Shown: positions 1 to 9,159 of the stretch, in pieces
Layout: every line of letters starts with the position of its first letter
How positions within the stretch are numbered: the stretch's first letter is position 1
Source: Pseudomonadota bacterium
Lineage (GTDB): Bacteria > Pseudomonadota > Alphaproteobacteria > Acetobacterales > Acetobacteraceae
Direction of reading: 5' to 3'
NCBI GenBank assembly: GCA_021798915.1
Contig: JAJZBM010000015.1
Location: 1-60,004, forward strand
DNA length: 60,004 bases
Notes under the pieces: generated by a model
What the model was told of the DNA's origin: nothing
Database searches by the model: none
Seen by the model: only the letters and a program-made list of their open reading frames with translations
Translations under genes and position numbers: made by a program

Positions 1-2165
1 CGCTCGCCGCCCTGACCGCGATCGTGCCGGGGCCGGATTTCCCGACCGGCGGCCTCATCCTCGGCCGCGCCGGCATCCAGAGCGCGTTCGCGACCGGGCG
101 CGGCAGCCTGGTCTTGCGCGCGCGCACCGAAATCGAGCAGATCCGCCGCGATCGCGAAGCCATCGTGGTGCGCGAAATCCCCTATCAGGTCAATAAGACG
201 ACGCTGCTCGAGCGCATCGCCGAGATGGTGCGCGGCAAGCAGATCGAGGGCATCTCCGACCTCCGCGACGAGAGCGATCGCGACGGCATGCGCATCGTCA
301 TCGAACTCAAGCGCGAAGCGACCGCCGAGGTGGTGCTGAACCAGCTCTTCCGCCACACCCAGCTCCAGACCAGCTTCGGCGTCAACATGCTCGCCCTCGA
401 TGGCGGCCGGCCACGCCAGATGGGGCTCAAGGACGCGCTGACCGCCTTCATCGCCTTCCGCGAAGAGGTCATCCTCCGCCGCGCCCGCTTCGAGCTTGCC
501 GCCGCGCGCGACCGTGCCCATCATCTCGCCGGACTCGCGATCGCCGTCCAGAACATCGACCTGGTGATCCGCCTCATCCGCCAGAGCCCGGACGCGGCGG
601 CGGCCCGCGCCGCGCTGATGGGGATCGACTGGCCGGCCGAGGATATCGCGCCGCTGCTCGCGCTGATCGATGACGCCGGCAACGCCGTCGTCAATGGCTT
701 GGTGCGGCTCACCGAGACCCAGGCGCGCGGCATTCTCGAACTTCGTCTCCAGCGTCTCACCGGGCTCGAACGCGACAAGATCCATGCCGATCTGGTCGAA
801 ACCGCGAAGCGCATCGGCGAGCTGCTCGCGATCATCGCCTCCCATCCGCGCCGGATGGAGGTGATGGCCGAGGAATTGCGCGCGATCCGCGCCCGCATCG
901 CCTCGCCTCGCCTGACCCAGATCGCCGACGGCATCGCCGATCAGGACGATGAGAGCCTGATCGAGCCGCGTCAGATGGTGGTCACCATCACCCGCGACGG
1001 GTTCATCAAGGCGACCCCGCTCGAGACCTTTCGCGCCCAGAATCGCGGCGGCCGCGGCCGCACCGCGGCGACAACGCGGGGTGACGACGTCATCACCCGG
1101 AGCTTCAACGCCCATACCCATCAATGGGTGCTGTTCTTCTCCTCCGGCGGCAAGGCGTTCCGCGAGAAGGTCTGGCGTCTCCCCGAGGGCGGGCCGACCG
1201 GGAAGGGGCGTGCCCTGGTCAATTTCCTCCCTGAACTCGGCGCCGATCAGGTGACGGCGGTGCTGCCGCTGCCCCAGGACAAAAGCCTATGGGACGGGTT
1301 GCACCTGGTGTTCGCGACCGCCTCCGGCTCGGTGCGGCGCAACCGGCTGTCCGATTTCCAGAACATGCGCGCCGCCGGCCTGATCGCCATGAAACTGGAC
1401 GAGGGTGACCGGCTGATCGGCGTTGCCACCTGCCGCGAGGGGGATGACGTTTTCCTTGCGACACGGCGCGGCCGCTGCCTTCGCTTCACCATCACCGAGG
1501 AGAGTTTGCGTGTTTTCGCCGGTCGTGACAGTGCCGGGGTGCGCGGCATTCGCCTCGGCCGCGATGACGAGGTGATCAGCCTTTCGGTGTTGCGTCATGC
1601 CGAGGCGAGTATCGAGGAACGCGCCGCCTATCTCCGTTTCGCGACCGCCCGCCGGCGCGGCAATGGGGCTTCGGAAAACGACGCCGGCGAGAACGACGTT
1701 GCCGGCGAGGACGAGGCGGACACCGAAAGCCCGGTCGCCGAGGTGGCGCTCGCGTCGGAGCGGCTCGCCGAGTTGGAAGCGGCGGAAGAGTTGCTGCTGA
1801 CGGTGACCGAAGCCGGCTTCGGCAAGCGTTCCTCGGCTTATGAATACCGCGTCGCCGGGCGCGGCGGCCAAGGGATCGCCAATATCACCCTCGGGGCGCG
1901 TAACGGCCACGCCGTCGCCGCGAGTTTTCCGGTGCGCCCCGGCGATGACGTGATGCTGGTCACCGATGGTGGGCGGCTCATCCGTCTCCCCGCCGATCAG
2001 GTGCGCGTCACCGGCCGCGCCGCCATGGGGGTGATGCTGGTGCGGCTCGGCGAGGGCGAGCGGGTGATGAGCGTCTTCCCGGTGCTTGAGGCCGAGGGCG
2101 ACGAGACGGCCGGCTCCGACAAGCCAGGTGCGCCGGAGACAGAGGCGGAGGATGAGCAAGAATGA
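1..2165 (+). CDS. gyrA: DNA gyrase subunit A (5'-truncated by window edge)
   Basis: The GyrA subunit breaks and rejoins DNA in gyrase, which adds negative supercoils. The reading frame is open from base 3, so the gene begins before the window; about 720 residues are present and the N-terminal winged-helix region with the catalytic Tyr is missing. The visible part starts in the tower region (PGPDFPTGG) and runs through the coiled coil into the C-terminal beta-pinwheel. A GyrA-box-like motif, QNRGGRG (near base 1037), favours GyrA over ParC. An acidic insert rich in Glu, Asp and Asn (about bases 1665-1740) interrupts the pinwheel before the blade that reads [18 protein letters not shown]. The stop overlaps the coaD start as ATGA, suggesting translational coupling. 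Confidence 0.96.
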   Translation, partial: LAALTAIVPGPDFPTGGLILGRAGIQSAFATGRGSLVLRARTEIEQIRRDREAIVVREIPYQVNKTTLLERIAEMVRGKQIEGISDLRDESDRDGMRIVIELKREATAEVVLNQLFRHTQLQTSFGVNMLALDGGRPRQMGLKDALTAFIAFREEVILRRARFELAAARDRAHHLAGLAIAVQNIDLVIRLIRQSPDAAAARAALMGIDWPAEDIAPLLALIDDAGNAVVNGLVRLTETQARGILELRLQRLTGLERDKIHADLVETAKRIGELLAIIASHPRRMEVMAEELRAIRARIASPRLTQIADGIADQDDESLIEPRQMVVTITRDGFIKATPLETFRAQNRGGRGRTAATTRGDDVITRSFNAHTHQWVLFFSSGGKAFREKVWRLPEGGPTGKGRALVNFLPELGADQVTAVLPLPQDKSLWDGLHLVFATASGSVRRNRLSDFQNMRAAGLIAMKLDEGDRLIGVATCREGDDVFLATRRGRCLRFTITEESLRVFAGRDSAGVRGIRLGRDDEVISLSVLRHAEASIEERAAYLRFATARRRGNGASENDAGENDVAGEDEADTESPVAEVALASERLAELEAAEELLLTVTEAGFGKRSSAYEYRVAGRGGQGIANITLGARNGHAVAASFPVRPGDDVMLVTDGGRLIRLPADQVRVTGRAAMGVMLVRLGEGERVMSVFPVLEAEGDETAGSDKPGAPETEAEDEQE

Positions 2166-2686
2166 ATGAACCCGCGCCGCCGCGCCAGGTCGGGGTCTAT
2201 CCCGGCACCTTCGATCCGATCACCAACGGCCATCTCGACATCATCACCCGGGCGGCGCGGATCGTGCATCGCCTGGTCATCGGGGTCGCGGTCAATGCCG
2301 GCAAAGGGCCATTGTTTCCGTTCGATGAGCGGGTCGATCTGGTGCGCGCCGAAACCGAGCGCGTGGCGCGGGCGAGCGGCACCGAGATCGTGGTGACCTC
2401 GTTCGATACCCTGCTCGTCGAGTTTGCCCGCTCGGTTGGCGCAACCGTGATCCTGCGCGGGCTGCGCGCGGTGTCGGATTTCGACTATGAATTCCAGATG
2501 GCGGGGATGAATTACCGCCTCGCGCCCGATGTCGAAACCGTGTTCTTGATGGCGAGCGAGCGGCATCAGTTCATCTCGTCGCGCTTCGTCAAGGAGATCG
2601 CCCTGCTCGGCGGCGATATCACGAGCTTCGTGCCGCAGATGACCAGAGAACGCGTGCTGGCGCGGCTTTCTAGCCGGCCCGCATGA
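2162..2686 (+). CDS. coaD: Phosphopantetheine adenylyltransferase
   Basis: This enzyme transfers AMP from ATP to 4'-phosphopantetheine, the penultimate step of coenzyme A synthesis. The 174-residue product has the usual family length. It opens with the nucleotidyltransferase signature GVYPGTFDPITNGHLDI, containing the TxGH-type ATP-binding turn, and ends with the conserved block ERHQFISSRFVKEIA, followed by GGDITSFVP. The ATG overlaps the gyrA stop by four bases, so expression is probably coupled to gyrA. The cyclophilin gene follows 37 bases later on the same strand and may be in the same transcript. Confidence 0.96.
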   Translation: MNEPAPPRQVGVYPGTFDPITNGHLDIITRAARIVHRLVIGVAVNAGKGPLFPFDERVDLVRAETERVARASGTEIVVTSFDTLLVEFARSVGATVILRGLRAVSDFDYEFQMAGMNYRLAPDVETVFLMASERHQFISSRFVKEIALLGGDITSFVPQMTRERVLARLSSRPA

Positions 2687-2723
2687 TCGCCGGGCTGGTT
2701 GATCATTATGAGGGAAACCGGGA

Positions 2724-3293
2724 ATGATCCATCGTCGGACTTGGCTTGCTGCAACCACAACTTTGATTCTTGGAGGCATGATGCGAGAGAGTGAGGCGGC
2801 CACCCCGGCGGCGACGAAGGAAAACGAGGTCTATCTCGACCTCAAGGACGGGCGGGTCGTCATCCTGCTGCGCCCCGATCTCGCGCCCAAGCATGTCGAG
2901 CGGGTGAAGATCCTCTGCAAGCAGGGGTTCTATGACGGAACACCGTTCCACCGCGTGATCGAAGGCTTCATGGCCCAGGGCGGCGACCCAACCGGAACCG
3001 GGACCGGCGGGTCGAAACTGCCCAATATTCCGGCCGAATTCACCAACAAGGCGCATTTCCTGCGCGGCACGGTGGGAGCGGCGCGTGCCGCCGATCCCGA
3101 TAGCGCGAACAGCCAGTTCTTCATCATGTTCGCCCCGGCGCCGAGCCTCGATGGCCAATATACGATCTGGGGCCAAGTGATCAAAGGAATGGAGTTCGTC
3201 GATCATATCAAGCGCGGCGATGGCCCGAACGGCATCGTCAAAGATCCGGATCGCGTCGTGCATATGCGTCTTGCGACCGACGTCAAGGATTGA
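2724..3293 (+). CDS. Cyclophilin-type peptidylprolyl isomerase, probably exported
   Basis: Cyclophilins catalyse cis-trans isomerisation of X-Pro bonds during protein folding. The 189-residue protein starts with an RR-containing, hydrophobic N-terminus (MIHRRTWLAATTTLILGG) ending near SEA-AT, which looks like a cleavable signal, so the enzyme probably acts in the periplasm. The catalytic core follows: PFHRVIEGFMAQGGDPTGTG, then the Asn/Gln block ANSQFFIMFAP and a closing segment GQVIKGMEFVDHI. The usual active-site Arg, Phe, Met and Gln are all visible. A GAGGG stretch lies upstream of the ATG. It sits after gyrA-coaD and before tRNA-Lys. Confidence 0.92.
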   Translation: MIHRRTWLAATTTLILGGMMRESEAATPAATKENEVYLDLKDGRVVILLRPDLAPKHVERVKILCKQGFYDGTPFHRVIEGFMAQGGDPTGTGTGGSKLPNIPAEFTNKAHFLRGTVGAARAADPDSANSQFFIMFAPAPSLDGQYTIWGQVIKGMEFVDHIKRGDGPNGIVKDPDRVVHMRLATDVKD

Positions 3294-3328
3294 CGCACTG
3301 TTCTTCTTGTCGTTCAAGGAAGCGACGT

Positions 3329-3404
3329 GAGCCCGTAGCTCAGCCGGTAGAGCACGAGACTTTTAATCTTGGGGCCGAGGGTTCGAATCCCTCCGGGCTC
3401 ACCA
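3329..3404 (+). tRNA. tRNA-Lys (anticodon UUU)
   Basis: A complete 76-base cloverleaf can be drawn. The acceptor stem GAGCCCG pairs with CGGGCTC. The D arm is GCTC/GAGC with loop AGCCGGTA. The anticodon stem CGAGA/TCTTG carries loop CTTTTAA, giving anticodon TTT. The T arm is GAGGG/CCCTC with loop TTCGAAT. The discriminator A and an encoded CCA end the gene. AT-rich DNA starts immediately after the CCA, which fits a past integration at this tRNA 3' end. Confidence 0.97.
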
Positions 3405-3584
3405 AAATAAGCTAATAAAAACAAATACTTAGAAAACTGCCATTCTGCAAAACTGGAATTTCTGGATTTACTGCTCCAAATCTGCTCCGCTAGAGGCGGA
3501 TTTTGCGGAGCGGAAAATCATGGTGTTGATTTTTATTGAGATTTGACCCGGGTGAAGTTTATGTCCCGCGTTGGATGGGGCGGG
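3405..3584. other. AT-rich scar between tRNA-Lys and the istB remnant
   Basis: No gene is visible. Base composition falls well below the rest of the window directly after the tRNA CCA end, with runs such as AATAAAAACAAATAC. It contains an inverted repeat, GCTCCGC (3484-3490) and GCGGAGC (3505-3511), with a 14-base loop, and the word CTGCTCC occurs twice. A tRNA 3' end, an abrupt composition change and an insertion-sequence fragment together suggest the eroded end of an integrated element, but no integrase gene or second tRNA 3'-end copy was found in the window. Confidence 0.45.
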
Positions 3585-3950
3585 TCAAGGGGCTGATTTT
3601 TCCTTTCGTGGTTTTGGTTTTGCGTTGCTGTCTTTGAAGCGGAAGCTGTCGTTGCCTGTCTCGAGGATGTGGCAATGATGGGTGAGGCGATCCAGCAAGG
3701 CGGTGGTCATCTTGGCATCACCGAAGACGCCTGCCCATTCGCTGAAGCTGAGGTTGGTGGTGATGATGACGCTGGTGCGCTCGTAAAGCTTGCTGAGCAG
3801 GTGGAAGAGCAGCGCGCCGCCTGACGGGCTGAACGGCAGATAGCCGAGCTCATCGAGGATGACGAGGTCGAGGCGCAGCAAGCGCTCGGCCAATTGGCCG
3901 GCCCTATTCAGGGCCTTTTCCTGCTCGAGCGCGTTAACCAGGTCGACGGT
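3585..3950 (-). pseudogene. Truncated IS21-family helper ATPase (IstB), C-terminal part
   Basis: IstB is the AAA+ helper of the IstA transposase in IS21-family elements. The frame reads [17 protein letters not shown], then [19 protein letters not shown] (Walker B), [16 protein letters not shown] (sensor region), [17 protein letters not shown] and a C-terminal FRFKDS tail, all typical of the C-terminal half of IstB. Similarity stops near 3950 and the frame meets a stop about 30 bases further upstream. The N-terminal half with Walker A, and all of istA, are absent. The gene is therefore a remnant. The nearest apparent start (an internal one near 3893) would miss part of the conserved sequence. 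Confidence 0.85.
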
Positions 3951-4318
3951 TGGCAGAGCCTCGGAGAGCCTCCCACCTCAATGCATCTTGATCTCGTCGC
4001 CTGACCCCGCCATTCTCACCAGGCCGGAGACGCCACCCAAGCAATTGCAACACATCCCGCGATACGACCCGCATCGATCTTCCGTCTCGTCTTCGTCGTC
4101 ATCCTCCGCCCCGTCTACCACGACAGAACGGCGCTTTCCCAACTACGCCCCTGGCCCCATTTCCAGGGACAGTTCACGCCGGAACCTGAGAGGGTCGTCG
4201 GATCGGGGCTTGCATCGGCGCCGAAATCCCATCACCCTCCGGCCGCCACACACAAACCGCGCCGCCCCAGGCGATGCGGGGGCTCGGGTGTGGTGAACGG
4301 CGAGAGGAGGGATCGGGC
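3951..4318. other. Intergenic stretch with no recognised gene
   Basis: About 370 bases between the istB remnant and the next gene. Open frames here have no recognisable domain and include a Ser/Thr/Pro-rich one typical of random high-GC sequence. It may be further decayed mobile-element DNA, but no transposase motif or inverted terminal repeat could be identified. An AGGAGG-like site near 4304-4311 serves the next gene. Confidence 0.4.
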
Positions 4319-4810
4319 GTGACGCATCGGTATGGCTGGCATGGATGGCGCATGGGCTTGGTGGCCTGCGGGATGCTTTCTCTGGCGGCGGGGCTCGCCC
4401 GCGCCGACGAAAACAGTCCCTTCATCGGCCACTGGCGCTGGGACCGCGCGCTCTCGAAACTACCGCCGGGTGAGCCGGCACCGACCGACATGGCGCTTGA
4501 TTTCGAGCGCGTCGATTCCGTCCATGTACGCTGGACGGTGACGGTGAAGGACGCGCAAGGCCGGCCCTCGCTCGAATCCCACGATACCCCCGGCAATGGC
4601 GAATTCTACCCGATCAGCGAGGATACCACCGCCTCCTTCCGCATGCTCGCGCCGGACCGCCTGCAAGCGAGTTTCAAGGGACCAGGCGGAGAGACCGACA
4701 GCATGACCTGCACGGTTGCGCCGGACCGGCGAAAAATGACCTGCGAAGGCGCAAAAAGCGCGGGTGGAGGCAAGGCCGTAAGCTACGTCGACGTCTATGA
4801 CCGCGAATAG
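4319..4810 (+). CDS. Secreted protein of unknown function
   Basis: I do not recognise a family. The GTG at 4319 is preferred because a strong purine-rich site (GAGAGGAGGG) lies just upstream and the product then begins with a normal signal peptide: basic start, hydrophobic stretch GLVACGMLSLAAGL and cleavage near ARA-DEN. The mature part, about 135 residues, opens with FIGHWRWDRALSKLPPG and carries two Cys residues (TCTV and TCEG) that could form a disulfide. The layout, a small beta-rich domain after a signal peptide, suggests a periplasmic protein. Its last 14 bases overlap the longest possible start of the following lipoprotein gene. Confidence 0.7.
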   Translation: MTHRYGWHGWRMGLVACGMLSLAAGLARADENSPFIGHWRWDRALSKLPPGEPAPTDMALDFERVDSVHVRWTVTVKDAQGRPSLESHDTPGNGEFYPISEDTTASFRMLAPDRLQASFKGPGGETDSMTCTVAPDRRKMTCEGAKSAGGGKAVSYVDVYDRE

Positions 4811-5225
4811 TCCCCGGCCCGCGGCGCTCGCCGCAAGACTGAGACGCACGGGCGTGACCAAGACCGGCTCTGTAATGATCGCGGCTTTCTTCTGCCTCGC
4901 CCTCGCCGCCTGCGGCGGCGGTTATGGCTATGGTGGGGGCTATGGTGTGCCGGTCGTCGGTGGCTGGGGCGATGATTGGGGTGGCTGGGGCGGTGGTTTT
5001 GGCGGCATTTGGGGTGGCGGCTGGGGCGGCTGGGACCACGGCGGCTGGGACCACGGCGGCTGGGACCACGGCGGCTGGGGACGGGGCGGCTGGGGACGAG
5101 GTGGCTGGGGACACGGCTTTGCCGGCCACGGTTTCGGCGGCCATGGTTTTGGCGGGCACGGCTTCGCGGGGCATGGTTTCGGTGGCCATGGTGGTTTCCA
5201 TGGCGGTTTCGGCGGGCATCACTGA
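4797..5225 (+). CDS. His/Gly-rich repeat lipoprotein
   Basis: The protein has a lipoprotein signal (MIAAFFCLALAAC) followed by an almost pure Gly/Trp/His/Phe tail: three WDHGG units, two WGRGG units, WGHGF, then several GHGFGG/GHGFAG units and a terminal GGHH. About a dozen His residues lie in this tail, so metal binding or surface adhesion is possible, but this is inference. No catalytic domain is present. The start is uncertain: ATG 4797 overlaps the upstream gene, while GTG 4854 and ATG 4875 give a more typical short lipoprotein signal. The DNA repeats in 15-base steps, so copy number could vary between strains. Confidence 0.65.
   Translation: MTANSPRPAALAARLRRTGVTKTGSVMIAAFFCLALAACGGGYGYGGGYGVPVVGGWGDDWGGWGGGFGGIWGGGWGGWDHGGWDHGGWDHGGWGRGGWGRGGWGHGFAGHGFGGHGFGGHGFAGHGFGGHGGFHGGFGGHH
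5028..5100 (+). repeat. In-frame 15-bp tandem repeats within the lipoprotein gene
   Basis: A GGCTGGGACCACGGC-type unit repeats three times, followed by two diverged units with GGGGACG in place of GGGACCACG. Each unit encodes one pentapeptide (GGWDH or GGWGR). Near-identical codon use between units indicates recent duplication or slippage. Confidence 0.8.
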
Positions 5226-5237
5226 GCGGCGGCGGTT

Positions 5238-5930
5238 TTAAAACCGCTCTACCCAGGGGCGCAGTTCGACCTCGAAGCTCCAGGCGCTCCGCGGCTGCCG
5301 TAAAGCGGCTAGATAAGTCGTGGCGACGGCATCGGGATCGAGGAGAGCATCGGGCGCATCCGCCGACGGTGGACGGTGCTCGCTTCTGATCCCGCCATCG
5401 ATGACCAAATGCACGACATGGATGCCTTGGGGATGCAGTTCGCGCGCCATGCTCTGCGCGAGACCACGCAACGCGAATTTCCCCATCGCGAAGGGAGCCG
5501 AGAGCGCATAGCCCTTGACGCTCGCCGACGCCCCGGTGAACCCGATCGCGCCAGCGCCGCGCGCCAGCATCCGCCGCGCCGCCTGCTGGCCGACGAGAAA
5601 CCCGCCATAGGCGGAGACCGCCAGCACCTCGGCCACCGCCGCCGGATCGAGATCGGCGATCGGGCCGCGCAAGCGCCGGCTCGGGTTATAGATCACGCAA
5701 TCCGGGGCGAAGCCGAGGCGATCGGTCTCGGCGAAGAGGGCCGCGACGTCTTCCGGCCGCGCAGCATCACAGGCGAGCGCCACCCCACCGATCTCGGCCG
5801 CCAAGGGCGCGAGTTTTTCGGCATCGCGCGCCGCCAGCGCAACCCGTGTCCCTTCCCCCGCGAGCCGACGCGCCAGCGCCGCGCTCAATCCGGCGCCGGC
5901 GCCGACGATCAACGCTGTCTGAAAGCGCAT
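5238..5930 (-). CDS. Atypical short-chain dehydrogenase/reductase (catalytic Tyr replaced by Phe)
   Basis: SDR enzymes use NAD(P) to oxidise or reduce alcohols, sugars or lipids. The 230-residue product starts MRFQTALIVGAGAGLSAALA, a glycine-rich nucleotide site lacking the usual TGxxxGIG pattern. The Ser region (GFTGASASVKG) is present, but the expected YxxxK reads FAMGK, so Phe stands where the catalytic Tyr should be while Lys is kept. The block ALRGLAQSMARELHPQGIHV matches a conserved SDR subfamily. The ATG at 5930 follows a GAGGGCGGG site. It lies 13 bases after the nitroreductase gene and is probably co-transcribed with it. Confidence 0.85.
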   Translation of the reverse strand: MRFQTALIVGAGAGLSAALARRLAGEGTRVALAARDAEKLAPLAAEIGGVALACDAARPEDVAALFAETDRLGFAPDCVIYNPSRRLRGPIADLDPAAVAEVLAVSAYGGFLVGQQAARRMLARGAGAIGFTGASASVKGYALSAPFAMGKFALRGLAQSMARELHPQGIHVVHLVIDGGIRSEHRPPSADAPDALLDPDAVATTYLAALRQPRSAWSFEVELRPWVERF

Positions 5931-5943
5931 CCCGCCCTCACGG

Positions 5944-6528
5944 TCAGAGGATTTCACAGGCTTCGGCGAAATCGAGCCGCGGGCTCCGCGGAAACAGCAC
6001 GCTCGCGTCGCCATGGCCGAGATTGACCAGGAAGTTGCTTCGCCAGCCACGCCCGGCGAGGAAGGCGTGATCGACTTTCTCGCGGTCGAAGCCTGACATC
6101 GGCCCGCAATCGAGCCCTAGCGCCCGCGCCGCGATGATCAGATAGGCACCTTGCAGCGTGCCGTTGCGAAACGCCGTCTCCTCGGCGAGAGCGGGGTTGT
6201 CGGCGAACCATGCGCGGGCATCGGCGTGTGGGAACAACCGTGGTAAATTTTCATAAAATTGCGGATCATGGGCGACGATCACGGTCACCGGCGCGGCCAT
6301 CGTCTTTTCCACATTGCCGGGCGACAGCGCCGGCTTCAGCCGCGCCTTCGCCGCCTCCCCACGCAGGAAAAGAAACCGCGCCGGCGAACAATTGGCCGAG
6401 GTCGGGCCCATGCGCAAAAGGTCATAGAGTTCATGGAGCGTTTCATCCGCAACCGGCTGATCGGTCCATTTGACATGGGTGCGCGCCTCGGCAAACAGCG
6501 CCGCCAGGGCGCCCGGGTCCAGAGTCAT
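5944..6528 (-). CDS. Nitroreductase-family protein (malonic semialdehyde reductase RutE/HadB-like)
   Basis: This FMN-dependent family reduces nitro compounds or, in the RutE branch, malonic semialdehyde. The 194-residue protein shows the family's FMN-site blocks: [14 protein letters not shown] near residue 45, [20 protein letters not shown], and [15 protein letters not shown] near the end. The ATG at 6528 is preceded by a strong AGGAGG. No other pyrimidine-degradation (rut) gene is nearby, so the substrate cannot be inferred from context; the SDR gene follows on the same strand. Confidence 0.85.
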   Translation of the reverse strand: MTLDPGALAALFAEARTHVKWTDQPVADETLHELYDLLRMGPTSANCSPARFLFLRGEAAKARLKPALSPGNVEKTMAAPVTVIVAHDPQFYENLPRLFPHADARAWFADNPALAEETAFRNGTLQGAYLIIAARALGLDCGPMSGFDREKVDHAFLAGRGWRSNFLVNLGHGDASVLFPRSPRLDFAEACEIL

Positions 6529-6595
6529 CGATTCCTCCTGCAATCGAACGCAAAAACGTTTGCCCCGTTCCCCCGGAGCTCACCCCCCTCGGACA

Positions 6596-6659
6596 GGCAG
6601 TGCCGCAGGCACCGCACAACGGATAAAAGTTTTTTGGTTCTTTTTTTCAAAAAAGAACC
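6596..6659 (-). repeat. Family A 3'-end element, copy 1 (after nfuA)
   Basis: Read on the minus strand, this starts 13 nt after the nfuA stop. Arms GGTTCTTTTTT and AAAAAAGAACC form a tight hairpin, followed by AAAAAACTTTTATCC and then an imperfect GC-rich inverted repeat related to GGCAGTGCC/GGCACTGCC. The same order and orientation relative to the upstream gene recur after three other genes (9982, 14221, 52027). It probably ends the nfuA transcript, although the U-tract expected of a classic intrinsic terminator does not directly follow the stem. Confidence 0.8.
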
Positions 6660-6672
6660 GCTCTTCCGTTAC

Positions 6673-7230
6673 TTAAACCTCGACCTGCTCAACCGCGACC
6701 ACCTCGGGGATATAGTGGCGAAGCATGTTTTCGACGCCATGCTTGAGGGTCGCGCGGGAAGATGGGCAACCGCTGCACGCGCCCTGCATGTGCAGACGCA
6801 CGATCCCGTCGCGATAGCCGCGAAAGACGATATCGCCGCCGTCGCCGGCCACGGCCGGGCGCACGCGGGTATCGAGCAATTCCTTGATCTGCGAGACGAT
6901 CTCGGCGTCTTCGGGGGCGACGTCCTCGTCGGCTGCGGCCTCCTCGCCGGCGATGACGGGGCGCCCGGCGGCGAAATGTTCGACGATGACGCCGAGAATT
7001 TGCGGCTTCAGTGCCTGCCAGTCCACCGTCTCGCCCTTGGTCACGGTAATGAAATCATGACCGAGAAAAACCCGGGCGACGCCGGAGAGATCGAACAGCG
7101 CCGTCGCCAGCGGGCTGCGTTCGGCAGCCTCGGCGGCGGCGAAATCCGCCGTGCCCTGCGTCATGACCACACGGCCGGGGAGGAATTTCAGGGTCGCCGG
7201 GTTCGGCGTGCCTTCCGTTTCGATGAACAT
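6673..7230 (-). CDS. nfuA: NfuA/NifU-type iron-sulfur cluster carrier
   Basis: Nfu proteins carry Fe-S clusters to apoproteins. The 185-residue protein has two domains. The N-terminal Nfu_N domain starts MFIETEGTPNPATLKFLPG. The C-terminal NifU domain contains RPAVAGDGGDIVFRGY and the cluster-binding CxxC in GACSGCPSSRATLKHG. An acidic linker (AADEDVAPEDAE) joins them. Length and domain order match alphaproteobacterial Nfu proteins. It lies downstream of recA on the same strand with a 125-base gap, and a family A hairpin element follows its stop. Confidence 0.93.
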   Translation of the reverse strand: MFIETEGTPNPATLKFLPGRVVMTQGTADFAAAEAAERSPLATALFDLSGVARVFLGHDFITVTKGETVDWQALKPQILGVIVEHFAAGRPVIAGEEAAADEDVAPEDAEIVSQIKELLDTRVRPAVAGDGGDIVFRGYRDGIVRLHMQGACSGCPSSRATLKHGVENMLRHYIPEVVAVEQVEV

Positions 7231-7355
7231 GTCGTGACCGCGTGCCTTTTGCCTGGCTGTTGCCGAAAGCGGACCGAGCGGGTCCGGTTGGATAGGCGGT
7301 AGATCGGTCAGCGCCGCGCAAAAGGCAAGACCCCGGGCTTTTAATCCCGCCGGAA

Positions 7356-8393
<1,038 letters not shown>

Positions 8394-8644
8394 CTATTCG
8401 GTCCATCTATCCGGCCGCTCCACATTGAGAAACGCCACTTAAATCTTTCATTCGGCGTAATTTTTAACGAACCAAGCGGTGCCGCGCAAGAGCGCAGCGG
8501 CGGATCGCCCAGATCTATAGATGTCATCCGCCGCGATGAACTCGAGCGCCCGTTCGGTGGCGCCTCTAGGCGTCGCCGACCGGCTTCGGTATGGTCGTTC
8601 CCGGTCGCATGCGCGGCCGCTGATGACGATCAAGGGAGGGGAAG

Positions 8645-9112
8645 GTGCTGCGGCGTTTTTTTGATCCGATTTTCCTATTCGGGGTCGCCCTGTTCGGCCT
8701 GTTACTGCTCGGCGGCGGCGCCGCGCGCGCCGATGCGCCGCTGCCGCTGGAACTCAACAAGCTCGAACCTTTGACCCAGGGCGAGGCCGGGTGCCGGGTC
8801 TATTTCGTGGTCACCAACCCCGACGCCGAGACGGTCGGGCAGTTGCGGCTCGACCTCATCCTGTTCGGCACCGATGGTGTGATCCTGCGCCGCATCGCGC
8901 TCGATCTCGGCCCGCTGGCGGCGAAGAAAACCGGGGTGCGGCTGTTCGATCTACAAGGCCTCGCCTGCGATTCGATCGGGCGCGTGCTGATCAATGACGT
9001 CCTCGCCTGTCATGCCGGTGACAAGCCGGGCGGCAATGCCGATCAGGAACGGGCCGCCTGTCTCGATCGCCTGACGCTCAGTTCGCGCACCAAGGTGCCG
9101 CTCGCGAAGTAA
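8645..9112 (+). CDS. Exported protein of unknown function
   Basis: I cannot name a family with certainty. The 155-residue product has a clear signal peptide (FLFGVALFGLLLLGGGAARA, cleaved before DAPLPLELN) and a compact domain with four Cys residues (AGCRV, LACDS, LACHAG, AACLD) that could form two disulfides. The mature domain begins LELNKLEPLTQGEAGCRVYFVVTN, suggesting a beta-sandwich. The GTG start is preceded by AAGGGAGGGGAAG. It is divergent from recA and followed 47 bases later by the hydroxylase gene. Confidence 0.75.
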   Translation: MLRRFFDPIFLFGVALFGLLLLGGGAARADAPLPLELNKLEPLTQGEAGCRVYFVVTNPDAETVGQLRLDLILFGTDGVILRRIALDLGPLAAKKTGVRLFDLQGLACDSIGRVLINDVLACHAGDKPGGNADQERAACLDRLTLSSRTKVPLAK

Positions 9113-9159
9113 CGAAAGCGCCGGATTGCAATGCCGGGGGCGGGGCCTAAATCTCGCCC

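Noticed and set aside
1287-2159. Long open frame of 290 codons opposite gyrA
   Set aside because: It lies entirely antisense to a well-conserved gene, lacks any domain and has the composition expected from high-GC reverse frames.
5028-5220. CRISPR array in the regularly spaced repeats
   Set aside because: Repeats are in-frame Gly-rich codons with no spacers, no palindromic repeat and no cas genes.
8394-8644. LexA/SOS box in front of recA
   Set aside because: Only one GAAC word is present; the alphaproteobacterial box needs two direct GTTC/GAAC halves spaced by seven bases.
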